From positions 56,276-120,275 of the forward strand of contig NZ_JAVIFX010000027.1 of the NCBI RefSeq assembly GCF_031157255.1: a stretch of DNA of 64,000 bases. Reading direction: 5' to 3'. The first letter of the stretch is position 1; the number at the start of each line of letters is the position of its first letter. Position numbers and translations under genes: made by a program. Below the pieces are notes generated by a model. The model made no database searches. It saw only the letters and a program-made list of their open reading frames with translations, and was not told the origin of the DNA. The stretch is from Bradyrhizobium sp. LHD-71. GTDB taxonomy: Bacteria; Pseudomonadota; Alphaproteobacteria; Rhizobiales; Xanthobacteraceae. This document shows, piece after piece, positions 1-7,634 of the stretch.

Positions 1-92
1 TTGCCGGCGCCGCTGGGGCCGACCACGAGCACGAGCCGGCCGGAACCGATCCCGCCTGCTGCATCCTGCGCCGTGGCGACGATCTCGCTCAT
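1..92 (-). CDS. phnN: PhnN ribose 1,5-bisphosphokinase, N-terminal fragment
   Basis: The reverse strand reads an ATG at 92 and stays open to the window edge. The 30 visible residues end in the P-loop GPSGAG, about where guanylate-kinase-like PhnN proteins have it. PhnN phosphorylates ribose 1,5-bisphosphate to PRPP, the last step of the C-P lyase route. The start codon overlaps the phnM stop by four bases (ATGA), so the two should be translationally coupled. The identity rests on the P-loop and on the position after phnM; the rest of the gene lies outside the window. Confidence 0.75.
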   Translation of the reverse strand, partial: MSEIVATAQDAAGGIGSGRLVLVVGPSGAG

Positions 93-1246
93 GCGACGCG
101 GTGTCCTTCGCGCCAGACGCTGCGGACCACGGGCACGCTGCCGGCCACGTGCACGCGGATCAGATCGGCGCGCTTGCCGATTGCGATCTCACCTCGGTCG
201 GTGAGGCCGACGGCATCGGCAGGCGCCTTGGTCACGGTGCGGATCGCAGCCGGAAGACTGATCGCGGGCACGTGCTCGGGCAGCTGCAGCGCGCCCATCA
301 ACAGGCTCGACGGGATGTAATCGGACGACAGGATGTCGAGCAGGCCTTCGCGGGCGAGATCGACCGCGGCGATGTTGCCGGAATGCGAACCGCCGCGCAC
401 GACGTTGGGCGCGCCCATCAAGATGTCGATGCCGGCCTGGTGCAGGCCGCGCGCGGCTTCCAGCGTGGTCGGGAATTCCGCCACCGCGACGCCGTCGCGC
501 ACGGCGTCCGCGACGTTCTCCTCGGTGGTGTCGTCGTGGCTCGCGAGCGGGATCTTGTAGGCCTGCGCCAGCGCCACGATCTCGCGCATGTTGGTCGCGG
601 CATATTGCTTCTGGTACTCGAAGCGCTTGGCGAACAGCTCGTCGAGCTCTGCGTCGGTCTTGCCGCCGCCCTTGCCGCGATAATAGTCGCGCAGCTTCAC
701 CTCGTCGCGGAACTGGCGTTGGCCGGGCGTGTGATCCATCAGCGACATCAGCTTGACGTCGGGACGGTCGATCAGCTCCTTGGCCTCCTCGACCACGCTC
801 GGCATCGGGATCTCGCAGCGCAGATGCAGGAAGTGATCGGCGCGCAGCAAATTGGCGTCGCGCGCGGTCGTGATCGCGGCGGCAAGCACGCCGGAGCGGC
901 CGTCGACTTCCTCGGCGCCGTCCTCGCGCCAGACCCGGAGCGAATCGAATACCGTGGTGATGCCCGAGGTGGCGAGCTGGCCGTCATAGGAGATGACGGC
1001 CGCGACCGGATTCCAGAACACTTTCGGCCGCGGCACGTAGTGCGCTTCGAGATGATCGGTGTGGAGCTCGATCAGGCCGGGCATGATCAGATCGCCGCCG
1101 GCATTCTCGGCGCCGGCGGGCGCCCTGCCCTCGCCGATCTCGGCGATGCGGCCATCGACGAGCGCGAGCCAGCCCTGCTCGATCACCTGGTCGGCGAGCA
1201 CGATCCTGGCATTGGCGATGACGGTATCCTTGGCGTTCATGTCCAT
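89..1246 (-). CDS. phnM: PhnM, alpha-D-ribose 1-methylphosphonate 5-triphosphate diphosphatase
   Basis: This amidohydrolase-superfamily enzyme removes pyrophosphate from ribose 1-methylphosphonate 5-triphosphate, making the C-P lyase substrate. The protein is 385 aa, close to the E. coli enzyme. It has the metal motif ELHTDHLEAH near residue 60, the family motif MDHTPGQRQF, SHDDTT, the loop [13 protein letters not shown] and LSSDY. It lies 5 bp after phnL and overlaps phnN by 4 bp. A GAGGA sequence sits only two bases before the first ATG but eight before the second ATG at 1240, so Met3 may be the real start. It is the canonical copy; a divergent paralogue lies at 11240-12433. Confidence 0.93.
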   Translation of the reverse strand: MDMNAKDTVIANARIVLADQVIEQGWLALVDGRIAEIGEGRAPAGAENAGGDLIMPGLIELHTDHLEAHYVPRPKVFWNPVAAVISYDGQLATSGITTVFDSLRVWREDGAEEVDGRSGVLAAAITTARDANLLRADHFLHLRCEIPMPSVVEEAKELIDRPDVKLMSLMDHTPGQRQFRDEVKLRDYYRGKGGGKTDAELDELFAKRFEYQKQYAATNMREIVALAQAYKIPLASHDDTTEENVADAVRDGVAVAEFPTTLEAARGLHQAGIDILMGAPNVVRGGSHSGNIAAVDLAREGLLDILSSDYIPSSLLMGALQLPEHVPAISLPAAIRTVTKAPADAVGLTDRGEIAIGKRADLIRVHVAGSVPVVRSVWREGHRVA

Positions 1247-1251
1247 TTTCC

Positions 1252-1962
1252 TCAGGCCGCCGCGGCGAAGCTGGTGACGTCGACGATGCGGTCGGCAATC
1301 AGATGACGGATTTCGTCGTCATGGACAATGGCAACCATGGCGACGCCCCGGCGTTTCTTTTCAGCGACGAGCTCGACCACGACGGCGCGGTTGGCGGCAT
1401 CCAGCGAAGCGGTCGGCTCGTCCAGCAGCAGGATGGGGAGGTCGGAGATGAAGCCCCGCGCGATGTTGACACGCTGCTGCTCGCCGCCGGAGAAGGTCGC
1501 GGGAGGCAGCTGCCAGAGGCGCTCGGGGATGTTGAGACGATGCAGCAGCTCGCCGGCGCGGACCTGCGCATCGGCCCGCGACATGCCATTTACGATCAGC
1601 GGCTCGGCCACGACATCGATCGTAGCAACCCGCGGCACCGCCCGCAGGAACTGGCTGACATAGCCGATGGTGGAGCGGCGGACGTTGAGGACCTGCCGCG
1701 GCTCGGCGCTGGCGAGATCGATCACCGCGCCGCGATGACGGATGCCGATGCGCCCCGAGTCACAGCGGTAATTGCCGAAGATCATCTTCAGGATCGACGA
1801 TTTGCCGGCGCCCGACGGGCCCGACAGCACGACGCATTCACCCGGATTGACGTGAAAGGTCACGCCGCTGACGACGGGCAGCTCGATGCCGCCCTGCAGG
1901 TGCATCGTGAAGGCCTTTCGGGCATCGGTGACGTCGATCATGGCAGTCATCGGAACACTCAT
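1252..1962 (-). CDS. phnL: PhnL, ABC-type ATPase subunit of the C-P lyase complex
   Basis: PhnL is an ABC ATPase that associates with the C-P lyase core and is not a transport ATPase. At 236 aa it matches the family. Walker A is GPSGAGKS at residues 48-55, the signature is FSGGEQQRVNIARG, Walker B is LLLDEPTAS, and the switch histidine is in IVHDDEI. It starts 10 bp after phnK and ends 5 bp before phnM. No strong ribosome-binding site precedes the first ATG, and Met5 or Met8 are alternatives. The neighbours phnJ, phnK and phnM make the assignment secure. Confidence 0.93.
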   Translation of the reverse strand: MSVPMTAMIDVTDARKAFTMHLQGGIELPVVSGVTFHVNPGECVVLSGPSGAGKSSILKMIFGNYRCDSGRIGIRHRGAVIDLASAEPRQVLNVRRSTIGYVSQFLRAVPRVATIDVVAEPLIVNGMSRADAQVRAGELLHRLNIPERLWQLPPATFSGGEQQRVNIARGFISDLPILLLDEPTASLDAANRAVVVELVAEKKRRGVAMVAIVHDDEIRHLIADRIVDVTSFAAAA

Positions 1963-1972
1963 CTGGGAAAGT

Positions 1973-2764
1973 TCATGGCGGCAGGATCGAGGAGACGAGG
2001 AGCTGGGTATAGGGCTCGCGGGGATCGTCGAGAACCTGATCGGTGAGGCCGGTCTCGACGACGCGGCCGCCCTTCATCACCATCACGCGGTGCGACAACA
2101 GACGCGCGACCGCGAGGTCGTGGGTGACGATGATGACGGCGAGGTGCAGCTCGGCGACCAGGCTGCGCAGGAGATCGAGCAGGCGGGCCTGCACCGAGAC
2201 GTCGAGCCCGCCGGTCGGCTCGTCCATGAACACCAGGCGAGGCTCGGTGACGAGGTTGCGCGCGATCTGGAGCCGCTGACGCATGCCGCCGGAATAGGTC
2301 CGCGGCGCGTCGTCGATGCGAGCTGTGTCGATCTCGACACGGGTCAACCAGTCCGACGCGGTATCGCGGATGCGGCCATAGTGATTCCAGCCGACCGCCA
2401 TCAGCCGCTCGCCGACATTGGCGCCGGCCGAGACCGCCATGCGCAGGCCCTGGGCAGGATCCTGGTGCACATAGCCCCAGTCGGTGCGGAACAAAAAGCG
2501 CCGCTCCGCCTCGCCCAGCGTGGCGAGATCGCGGGTGATGCCGTCGCGCATCCGGTAGGACACATGGCCGGCGCTGGCTGCGAGCTGGCCCGACAGCATC
2601 TGCAGCAGCGTCGACTTGCCCGATCCGGACTCGCCGACGATGGCCAGCACCTCGCCGGGATAGAGCGAGAACGACACGTCGCGACACGCCGCGATGCGGC
2701 CGAAGGACTTGCTGAGCTTCTCCGCGATCAGAAGCGGCTGATCATTCTCAAGCGTATCAACCAT
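1973..2764 (-). CDS. phnK: PhnK, ABC-type ATPase subunit of the C-P lyase complex
   Basis: PhnK is the ABC ATPase that docks on the PhnGHIJ core. The 263-aa protein has Walker A GESGSGKS at residues 44-51, signature YSGGMRQR, Walker B LVFMDEPTGGLD and a switch histidine in VTHDLAVA. The start at 2764 was chosen because a longer open frame upstream runs antiparallel to nothing and merely shadows phnJ in another frame. With this start phnK overlaps the end of phnJ by 8 bp, the length matches the E. coli protein, and the sequence MVDTLEN leads directly into the ABC domain. Confidence 0.92.
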   Translation of the reverse strand: MVDTLENDQPLLIAEKLSKSFGRIAACRDVSFSLYPGEVLAIVGESGSGKSTLLQMLSGQLAASAGHVSYRMRDGITRDLATLGEAERRFLFRTDWGYVHQDPAQGLRMAVSAGANVGERLMAVGWNHYGRIRDTASDWLTRVEIDTARIDDAPRTYSGGMRQRLQIARNLVTEPRLVFMDEPTGGLDVSVQARLLDLLRSLVAELHLAVIIVTHDLAVARLLSHRVMVMKGGRVVETGLTDQVLDDPREPYTQLLVSSILPP

Positions 2765-3647
2765 GGGAGCCCGCCTTCTCCTTGTACGGCGCGGCGCTGA
2801 GGCTGCCGTGATGGCCTGCGGCCTGGCGGCCCTCGCAATAATCGGTGTCGGAACAGACGAACATGCGGCCGCCCTTGTCGTCGGTGACGATCTCGTCGAG
2901 ATAGGAGTTCTCCGCCCCGCACAGCGCGCAAGGCGCGTTGAAGCGGTAGGGCTCGAACGGATGATCCTCGAAATCGAGCGACACCACCTGCGTGTAAGGC
3001 GGGATCGCATAGATGCGCTTCTCGCGGCCGGCGCCGAAGAGTTGCAGCGCCGCGCAATTGTCCATCTTGGGATTGTCGAATTTCGGCGTGGGTGACGGGT
3101 CCATCACGTAGCGCGCGTTGACCTTGACCGGATAGGCATAGGCGGTCGCGATATGACCGAACCGCGCGATGTCCTCATAGAGCTTCACATGCATCAGCCC
3201 GTATTCGGCCAGCGCATGCATGCGCCGCGTCTCGGTCTCGCGCGGCTCGAGGAAGCGCAAGGGCTCGGGGATCGGCACCTGATAGACCAGCACCTGATTC
3301 GCGTTCAGCTCCGCCTCGGGAATGCGGTGGCGGGTCTGGATCACGGTCGCATCATGGGTCGACGTGGTCGTGGCAACGCCGGCGGTTTTCGCAAAGAACT
3401 TGCGGATCGAGATCGCATTGGTGGTGTCGTCGGAGCCCTGGTCGATCACCTTCAGCACATCGTCAAGACCGAGGATCGCGGCCGTGACCTGCACGCCGCC
3501 GGTGCCCCAGCCATAGGGCATCGGCATCTCGCGGCTGGCGAACGGCACCTGATAGCCGGGGATCGCGATCGCTTTCAGGATCGCGCGGCGGATCATCCGC
3601 TTGGTCTGCTCGTCGAGATAAGCGAAATTATAGGCGGGCGCGTTCAT
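2757..3647 (-). CDS. phnJ: PhnJ, radical-SAM C-P lyase catalytic subunit
   Basis: PhnJ cleaves the carbon-phosphorus bond of 5-phosphoribosyl 1-methylphosphonate, releasing methane (or another alkane) and a cyclic ribosyl phosphate. The 296-aa protein carries the unusual C-terminal iron-sulfur ligands at Cys240, Cys243, Cys265 and Cys271, spaced CX2CX21CX5C exactly as in the studied enzyme rather than as a standard CX3CX2C cluster. The motif PYGWGTGG lies near residue 45. It overlaps phnI by 4 bp (ATGA) and phnK by 8 bp. All key residues are present, so the lyase should be active. Confidence 0.96.
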   Translation of the reverse strand: MNAPAYNFAYLDEQTKRMIRRAILKAIAIPGYQVPFASREMPMPYGWGTGGVQVTAAILGLDDVLKVIDQGSDDTTNAISIRKFFAKTAGVATTTSTHDATVIQTRHRIPEAELNANQVLVYQVPIPEPLRFLEPRETETRRMHALAEYGLMHVKLYEDIARFGHIATAYAYPVKVNARYVMDPSPTPKFDNPKMDNCAALQLFGAGREKRIYAIPPYTQVVSLDFEDHPFEPYRFNAPCALCGAENSYLDEIVTDDKGGRMFVCSDTDYCEGRQAAGHHGSLSAAPYKEKAGSHG

Positions 3648-4747
3648 TCCGCGGCCTCCTTCATGGCATCGGGCGTATTGGCTTCGGCAAATTCCTTCCG
3701 CAGCTTGCGCAGAAGACCCAGCTCGGACTGGAAGTCGACATAATGCGGCAGCTTGAGATGCTCGACGAAGCCGGTCGCCTGGACGTTGTCCGAATGGGAC
3801 ATCACGAATTCTTCATCCTGCGCGGGAGCGAGCGTCTCTTCACCGAGCTCGCGGGCACGCAACGCGCGGTCGACCAGCGCCATCGACATGGTCTTGCGCT
3901 CGCTCTGGCCGAAGGCGAGGCCATAGCCGCGGGTGAAGCACGGCGCTTCGGTCGCCGAGCCCTTGAACTGGTTGACCATCTGGCACTCGGTGAGCTCGAT
4001 CGAACCGAGCGGGACGGCGAAGCCGACGTCTTCCGCGAAGAATTCGACCTCGACCTCGCCGAACCGGATCTCACCGGCGAATGGATGGTTGCGGCCATAG
4101 CCGCGCTGGGTGGAATAGCCCATCGCCAGCAGGAAGCCCTCGTCGCCGCGCGCGAGGTTCTGCAGGCGCAGGTCGCGATCCGCTGGAAAATTCAGCGGCT
4201 CGCGGGTGAGATCGCCAACGCTGGCGCCGTCCTCGGCCTCCGGCGATGATTCGATCAGCCCGTCGCGACCGAGAATATCAGTCACGCGCGGCGTGGCCGC
4301 GGTCGAGGCTTCGGCTGTCGCCGGCACCTCTGGCACAAAACCTTCCGCGAGCGAGGGATCGAGCAGGCGGTGGGTATAGTCGAAGGTCGGCCCGAGGATC
4401 TGGCCGCCGGGGATGTCCTTGAAGGTCGAGGACACCCGCCGCTGCACCCGCATCGCGCCGGTGTCGACCGGCTCGCTGGCGCCGAAGCGCGGCAGCGTGG
4501 CGCGGAAGGCGCGGACCAGGAAGATCGCCTCGATCAGATCGCCGCGCGCCTGTTTGATCGCGAGCGAAGCAAGCTCGCGGTCATAGAGCGAGCCTTCGCT
4601 CATGACGCGATCGACGGCAAGGCCGAGTTGCTCCGAGATCTGGTCGAGCGTTAATTCCGGAACGCTTTGGTCGCCGCGCCGCGCATGCGCGAGCAGGCGA
4701 TGAGCGTTCTCGATGGCGCGCTCGCCACCCTTGACTGCGACATACAT
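3644..4747 (-). CDS. phnI: PhnI, C-P lyase core subunit (nucleosidase component)
   Basis: PhnI, with PhnG and PhnH, transfers the phosphonate to the C1' of ATP ribose, displacing adenine. PhnI alone has nucleosidase activity in studied systems. The 367-aa length matches the family. The N-terminus MYVAVKGGERAI and the central stretch TRGYGLAFGQSERK are typical. It starts 3 bp after the phnH stop and shares ATGA with phnJ. The ATG at 4747 is favoured by conserved residues at the very N-terminus. No anomaly was seen. Confidence 0.94.
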   Translation of the reverse strand: MYVAVKGGERAIENAHRLLAHARRGDQSVPELTLDQISEQLGLAVDRVMSEGSLYDRELASLAIKQARGDLIEAIFLVRAFRATLPRFGASEPVDTGAMRVQRRVSSTFKDIPGGQILGPTFDYTHRLLDPSLAEGFVPEVPATAEASTAATPRVTDILGRDGLIESSPEAEDGASVGDLTREPLNFPADRDLRLQNLARGDEGFLLAMGYSTQRGYGRNHPFAGEIRFGEVEVEFFAEDVGFAVPLGSIELTECQMVNQFKGSATEAPCFTRGYGLAFGQSERKTMSMALVDRALRARELGEETLAPAQDEEFVMSHSDNVQATGFVEHLKLPHYVDFQSELGLLRKLRKEFAEANTPDAMKEAAE

Positions 4748-4750
4748 GGT

Positions 4751-5359
4751 TCAGCTTCCCTTGCTCGCGACGCGCGTGGTGCGGGGAATCGCGACCACCG
4801 CATCATCGGCGACCAGCACCAGGTCGATGCCGCGCGGAAACAGCGCTTCGTTGAAGCGCAGGCGCTCGAACAGATCGAACGGCTTGATCGACCCCTGCAG
4901 CGTCGCGACACCGTCGATGCCGGGGCCGCGCAGCTCGAAGCTGCGACCGGAATCCAGACGGTCGACCTGCAGGATCAACGTGGTCGAGCGATCCGGATAT
5001 TCGTTGGTGCCGAGCGCGAAACGCTCGAGCGGCGGCAGCGCCGCGCCGTCACTGATCAGCGCGAAGCTCGCGATCGAGGTGTCCTGCACCACCGGTGCAC
5101 CGGTGTGGAACTTGAGCCATTTCACCAATTCGGCGCTTTCCGCCATGCGCGCATCGAGCCAGAGCGGCGTGTCGTGATCGAACAGCGTCAGCGCGATCGC
5201 GGCGGCGCCGCGCATCATCGCCGCGGGCGCTCCCGCCATCGGCACGATGCGCTGGACCGAACCCGGCCGCGCCATCGCGTCCATCACCGAGCGAAAGGTC
5301 GACTGCGCCGACAACACCTTGTCGGCGAAACCCGGCGGCAGTTCCGCAATCGTGGTCAT
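4751..5359 (-). CDS. phnH: PhnH, C-P lyase core subunit
   Basis: PhnH is a small structural subunit of the PhnGHIJ core and is needed to form the ribosyl-phosphonate triphosphate. The start at 5359 gives 202 aa, near the E. coli length. It begins MTTIAELPPGFADKVL and is preceded by GGTGAG a few bases upstream. The open frame extends upstream to 5434 but only through an Arg/Pro-rich shadow of phnG. The conserved stretch AQSTFRSVMDAMARPG, shortly after the start, is characteristic. It is separated from phnG by 4 bp. Confidence 0.93.
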   Translation of the reverse strand: MTTIAELPPGFADKVLSAQSTFRSVMDAMARPGSVQRIVPMAGAPAAMMRGAAAIALTLFDHDTPLWLDARMAESAELVKWLKFHTGAPVVQDTSIASFALISDGAALPPLERFALGTNEYPDRSTTLILQVDRLDSGRSFELRGPGIDGVATLQGSIKPFDLFERLRFNEALFPRGIDLVLVADDAVVAIPRTTRVASKGS

Positions 5360-5363
5360 GATC

Positions 5364-5819
5364 TCACCCCTCACCGCGCACCATGGTGTAGAAATCAACC
5401 TTGGTCGCGGCGGTCTCGGCCGCGGCCTGTTCACGGCGAATCATAAGCTGCTCGCGCAACGGCGCGATTACGTCGCGCTCGACGACGGCGCCGAAATCAC
5501 CGGATTGCACCAGCGCGTCGCAAAGCGCGATCAGCCGCGCCTTTTCACCGTCGCGGCCGAGCGTGTAGCCGAAGCCGACCTCGCCGCTGGCAAGCCGCAC
5601 CGCAGCACGCGACACGGTGGCTTCACCGAGGTTGAACGGCGCACCGTCGCCGCCGATTCGGCCGCGCAGCATGACGAGACCGCTTTCGGGCGTCCGCAGA
5701 TCCTGATGCTCCGGCAGGGCCAAGTTGCGGAGGCGGGCGGCGATCTCGCCCGCCTCCGCGTGCGCCAGCACGGCCATCGCGGCCTTGCGCTGGGCTTGTT
5801 GATTGTTGTGCAGGGTCAC
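5364..5819 (-). CDS. phnG: PhnG, C-P lyase core subunit
   Basis: PhnG is the small partner of PhnI in the C-P lyase core and the first gene of the operon. The visible match to the family starts at AVLAHAEAGEIAARL. An ATG at 5873 opens the frame, but it lies inside the inferred -10 box and next to the PhnF operator, so it is unlikely to be translated. Of the internal candidates (TTG 5846, GTG 5828, GTG 5819), GTG 5819 has a GGTGA five bases upstream and gives 151 aa, near the E. coli length. The end and strand are certain; the start is inferred. Confidence 0.88.
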   Translation of the reverse strand: MTLHNNQQAQRKAAMAVLAHAEAGEIAARLRNLALPEHQDLRTPESGLVMLRGRIGGDGAPFNLGEATVSRAAVRLASGEVGFGYTLGRDGEKARLIALCDALVQSGDFGAVVERDVIAPLREQLMIRREQAAAETAATKVDFYTMVRGEG

Positions 5820-5844
5820 CTGATTCACCGAACTTGCCGCGTTC

Positions 5845-5870
5845 AAGTTGTCTATGATACTAGACAACTT
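5845..5870. promoter_or_regulatory. Inverted-repeat operator, probable PhnF site
   Basis: A perfect 10-bp inverted repeat, AAGTTGTCTA - 6 bp - TAGACAACTT, lies at the start of phnG and overlaps the predicted -10 and transcription start. HutC-type GntR regulators such as PhnF bind sites with GTCTA/TAGAC cores in studied phosphonate systems, and phnF is the divergent gene. The assignment to PhnF is an inference from position and core sequence. Confidence 0.75.
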
Positions 5871-5902
5871 CATACGGGAGCGCCATGACTGTTTCGTGAC
5901 AA
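5869..5902 (-). promoter_or_regulatory. phnG promoter: Pho box plus -10 element
   Basis: On the minus strand, TTGTCAC-GAAA-CAGTCAT (5885-5902) matches two CTGTCAT half-sites with the 11-bp period of PhoB boxes (5/7 and 6/7 matches). Exactly 10 bp downstream is TATGAA (5869-5874), a plausible -10. Transcription would begin near 5862, inside the adjacent inverted repeat. The arrangement suggests PhoB activation combined with PhnF repression. Confidence 0.6.
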
Positions 5903-5935
5903 AGCCGTGATTTTCGGGCTAGGCTGACCAGCGAT

Positions 5936-6664
5936 ATGAGCATGCAAGACACTGCATCGTCGGGCGTGGCGTTGTGGCGCCTCGTCGCCGACGGCATCGA
6001 GCGCGGCATCGCCGACGGCCGCTTCGCCGCCGGGGACAAGCTGCCGGGCGAAGTGGAGATCGCGGAAACCTATCGCGTGAACCGCCACACCGTGCGGCGC
6101 GCGCTGGCGGCGCTGGCCGAGCGCGGCCTGGTGCGGGCCGAGCGTGGCAGCGGGACCTATGTCGAGGCCCAGAAGCTCGCCTATCCGCTGCGCTCGCGCA
6201 CGCGCTTCTCCGAGATCGTCGGCGCGGAGGGACGCGAACCGCATGGCCGGCTGATCGAGGCGACCGACGATGTCGCGACGCGCGAACTCGCGCGGGAACT
6301 CGGCTTGAAATCCGGCGCGCCTTTGCTACGGATCGAGGCGATCCGCCTCGCCGACCGCACCCCGATCTGCGTCTCCACCACCTGGTTGTCAGCGGAGCGG
6401 TTTCCTGACGCGGGCGCCGTGTTCGCCGCGACGCGCTCCATGACCAAGCTGCTCGAACATTATGGTGTCCGCGACTACCGCCGCGGCGCGACCCGGATCA
6501 CCGCCGGCATCGTCGACGCGACCGACGCCGCACGGCTGGATCTCGCGCTGGGCCGCCCGATCCTCGTGGTCGATGCGACCGACCACGATCTCGACGGCAA
6601 GCCACTGGTGACCAAGCACTCGCGCTTCGCGGCGGAGCGGGTGGAATTTCTCGTGGAGTCGTAG
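5936..6664 (+). CDS. phnF: PhnF-like GntR/HutC-family transcriptional regulator
   Basis: The 242-aa protein has an N-terminal GntR winged helix (residues 10-80, with ADGRFAAGDKLPGEVEIA and the recognition region VNRHTVRRALAALAERGLV) and a C-terminal UTRA ligand-binding domain of the HutC type, ending at FAAERVEFLVES. It is divergent from phnG across 116 bp that hold a Pho box and a perfect inverted repeat. The context argues for control of C-P lyase genes, probably repression relieved by a phosphonate-derived ligand. It is convergent with phnE2, separated by a dispersed repeat. Confidence 0.88.
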   Translation: MSMQDTASSGVALWRLVADGIERGIADGRFAAGDKLPGEVEIAETYRVNRHTVRRALAALAERGLVRAERGSGTYVEAQKLAYPLRSRTRFSEIVGAEGREPHGRLIEATDDVATRELARELGLKSGAPLLRIEAIRLADRTPICVSTTWLSAERFPDAGAVFAATRSMTKLLEHYGVRDYRRGATRITAGIVDATDAARLDLALGRPILVVDATDHDLDGKPLVTKHSRFAAERVEFLVES

Positions 6665-6687
6665 GGGATTCTATCCACGACACCGGA

Positions 6688-6780
6688 GCCGCAGGGTGGG
6701 CAAAGGCGCGACAGCGCCGTGCCCACGATCATTGTCGATCGCAAAGTGGTGGGCACGCTGCGCTTTGCCCACCCTACGGC
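6688..6780. repeat. Long imperfect inverted repeat between convergent genes
   Basis: Two arms (6688-6726 and 6749-6780) are near-perfect reverse complements built on GGGTGGGCAAAG/CTTTGCCCACCC. They would fold into a long hairpin between the ends of phnF and phnE2. From memory, similar GTGGGCA-type palindromes are dispersed in Bradyrhizobium genomes. It may stop transcription from both sides, although it has no T-tract. Confidence 0.7.
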
Positions 6781-6788
6781 ACCGTCGA

Positions 6789-7634
6789 TCACGCCACCGC
6801 GCGCCGCCCGATGATCGCAAAGCGCAGCTTGCCCGAGATGAAATCGATCGCGGCGACCGCGACCAGGATCATCAGGATCAGGAACGATACCTTCTGCCAT
6901 TCCAGCACGCGGATCTGCTCGGCGAGCTGCAGGCCGATGCCGCCAGCACCGACGATGCCGATGATGGTGGCCGAGCGGGTGTTGGATTCGATGAAATAGA
7001 GCACCTGGCCTGCGATCACGGGCAGGACCTGCGGCAAAAGGCCGAAGCGGATCTCGTGCAGCGCGCTGCCGCCGGAGGCGCGGATGCCTTCGACCTGCTT
7101 CTGGTCGGCGCCTTCGATCGCTTCCGAGAACAGCTTGCCGAACGCGCCGAAATCCGCGACCGCGATGGCGAGCACGCCGGCGAACGGGCCGAGCCCGACC
7201 ACGTTGATCCAGACCAGCGCCCAGATCAGCGTGTCGACGCCGCGGATCGAATCGAGGACACGGCGGACCGGGAAGCGCAGGATGTTCGACGCCACCACGT
7301 TGCGCGCGGCGAGCAGACTGACGGGGAGCGCGAAGATGGCCGCAAGCGTGGTGCCGAGCAGCGCGATCGACAGCGTCTCGCCCAGCGCCTTCAGATAGAC
7401 CGGCAGCGAGGAGCCGGGATCCGGCGGGATCATCATCAGGCCGATCCAGCCAAGCTGGCTGAGACCGGCGAAGAAGCGTGACGGCGAGAAGTCGAGATCG
7501 ACGAGGCCGTAGATGAGAATCGCGAACGCCGCCACGATCATCGCAGGCGTCGCCAGCCGCGCCGAGGCGGGCCGGTCGAACACATCAGGGTAGCGCGCAC
7601 GCATCTCTCGCGTGTCGATCTCCTGCTTCGTCAC
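6789..7634 (-). CDS. phnE: PhnE2, phosphonate ABC transporter permease
   Basis: This is the second inner-membrane permease of the PhnCDE importer, 281 aa with about six hydrophobic segments. It has the cytoplasmic EAIEGADQKQVEGIRASG loop that contacts the ATPase and the permease signature GIVGAGGIGLQL. Translation starts at GTG 7634, overlapping the phnE1 stop by four bases. The open frame continues far upstream, but that part is a frame shadow of phnE1. Tandem phnE genes are usual in alphaproteobacteria and probably form a heterodimer. Confidence 0.9.
   Translation of the reverse strand: MTKQEIDTREMRARYPDVFDRPASARLATPAMIVAAFAILIYGLVDLDFSPSRFFAGLSQLGWIGLMMIPPDPGSSLPVYLKALGETLSIALLGTTLAAIFALPVSLLAARNVVASNILRFPVRRVLDSIRGVDTLIWALVWINVVGLGPFAGVLAIAVADFGAFGKLFSEAIEGADQKQVEGIRASGGSALHEIRFGLLPQVLPVIAGQVLYFIESNTRSATIIGIVGAGGIGLQLAEQIRVLEWQKVSFLILMILVAVAAIDFISGKLRFAIIGRRAVA

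Noticed and set aside
101..1306. Long plus-strand frame opposite phnM
   Set aside because: It is the antisense of a canonical, motif-complete gene in high-GC DNA; its residue make-up (Arg/His/Gln/Asp-rich) is typical of such shadows.
2765..3010. N-terminal extension of phnK
   Set aside because: The added 82 residues are an Arg/Ser-rich frame shadow of phnJ; MVDTLEN at 2764 is the natural start.
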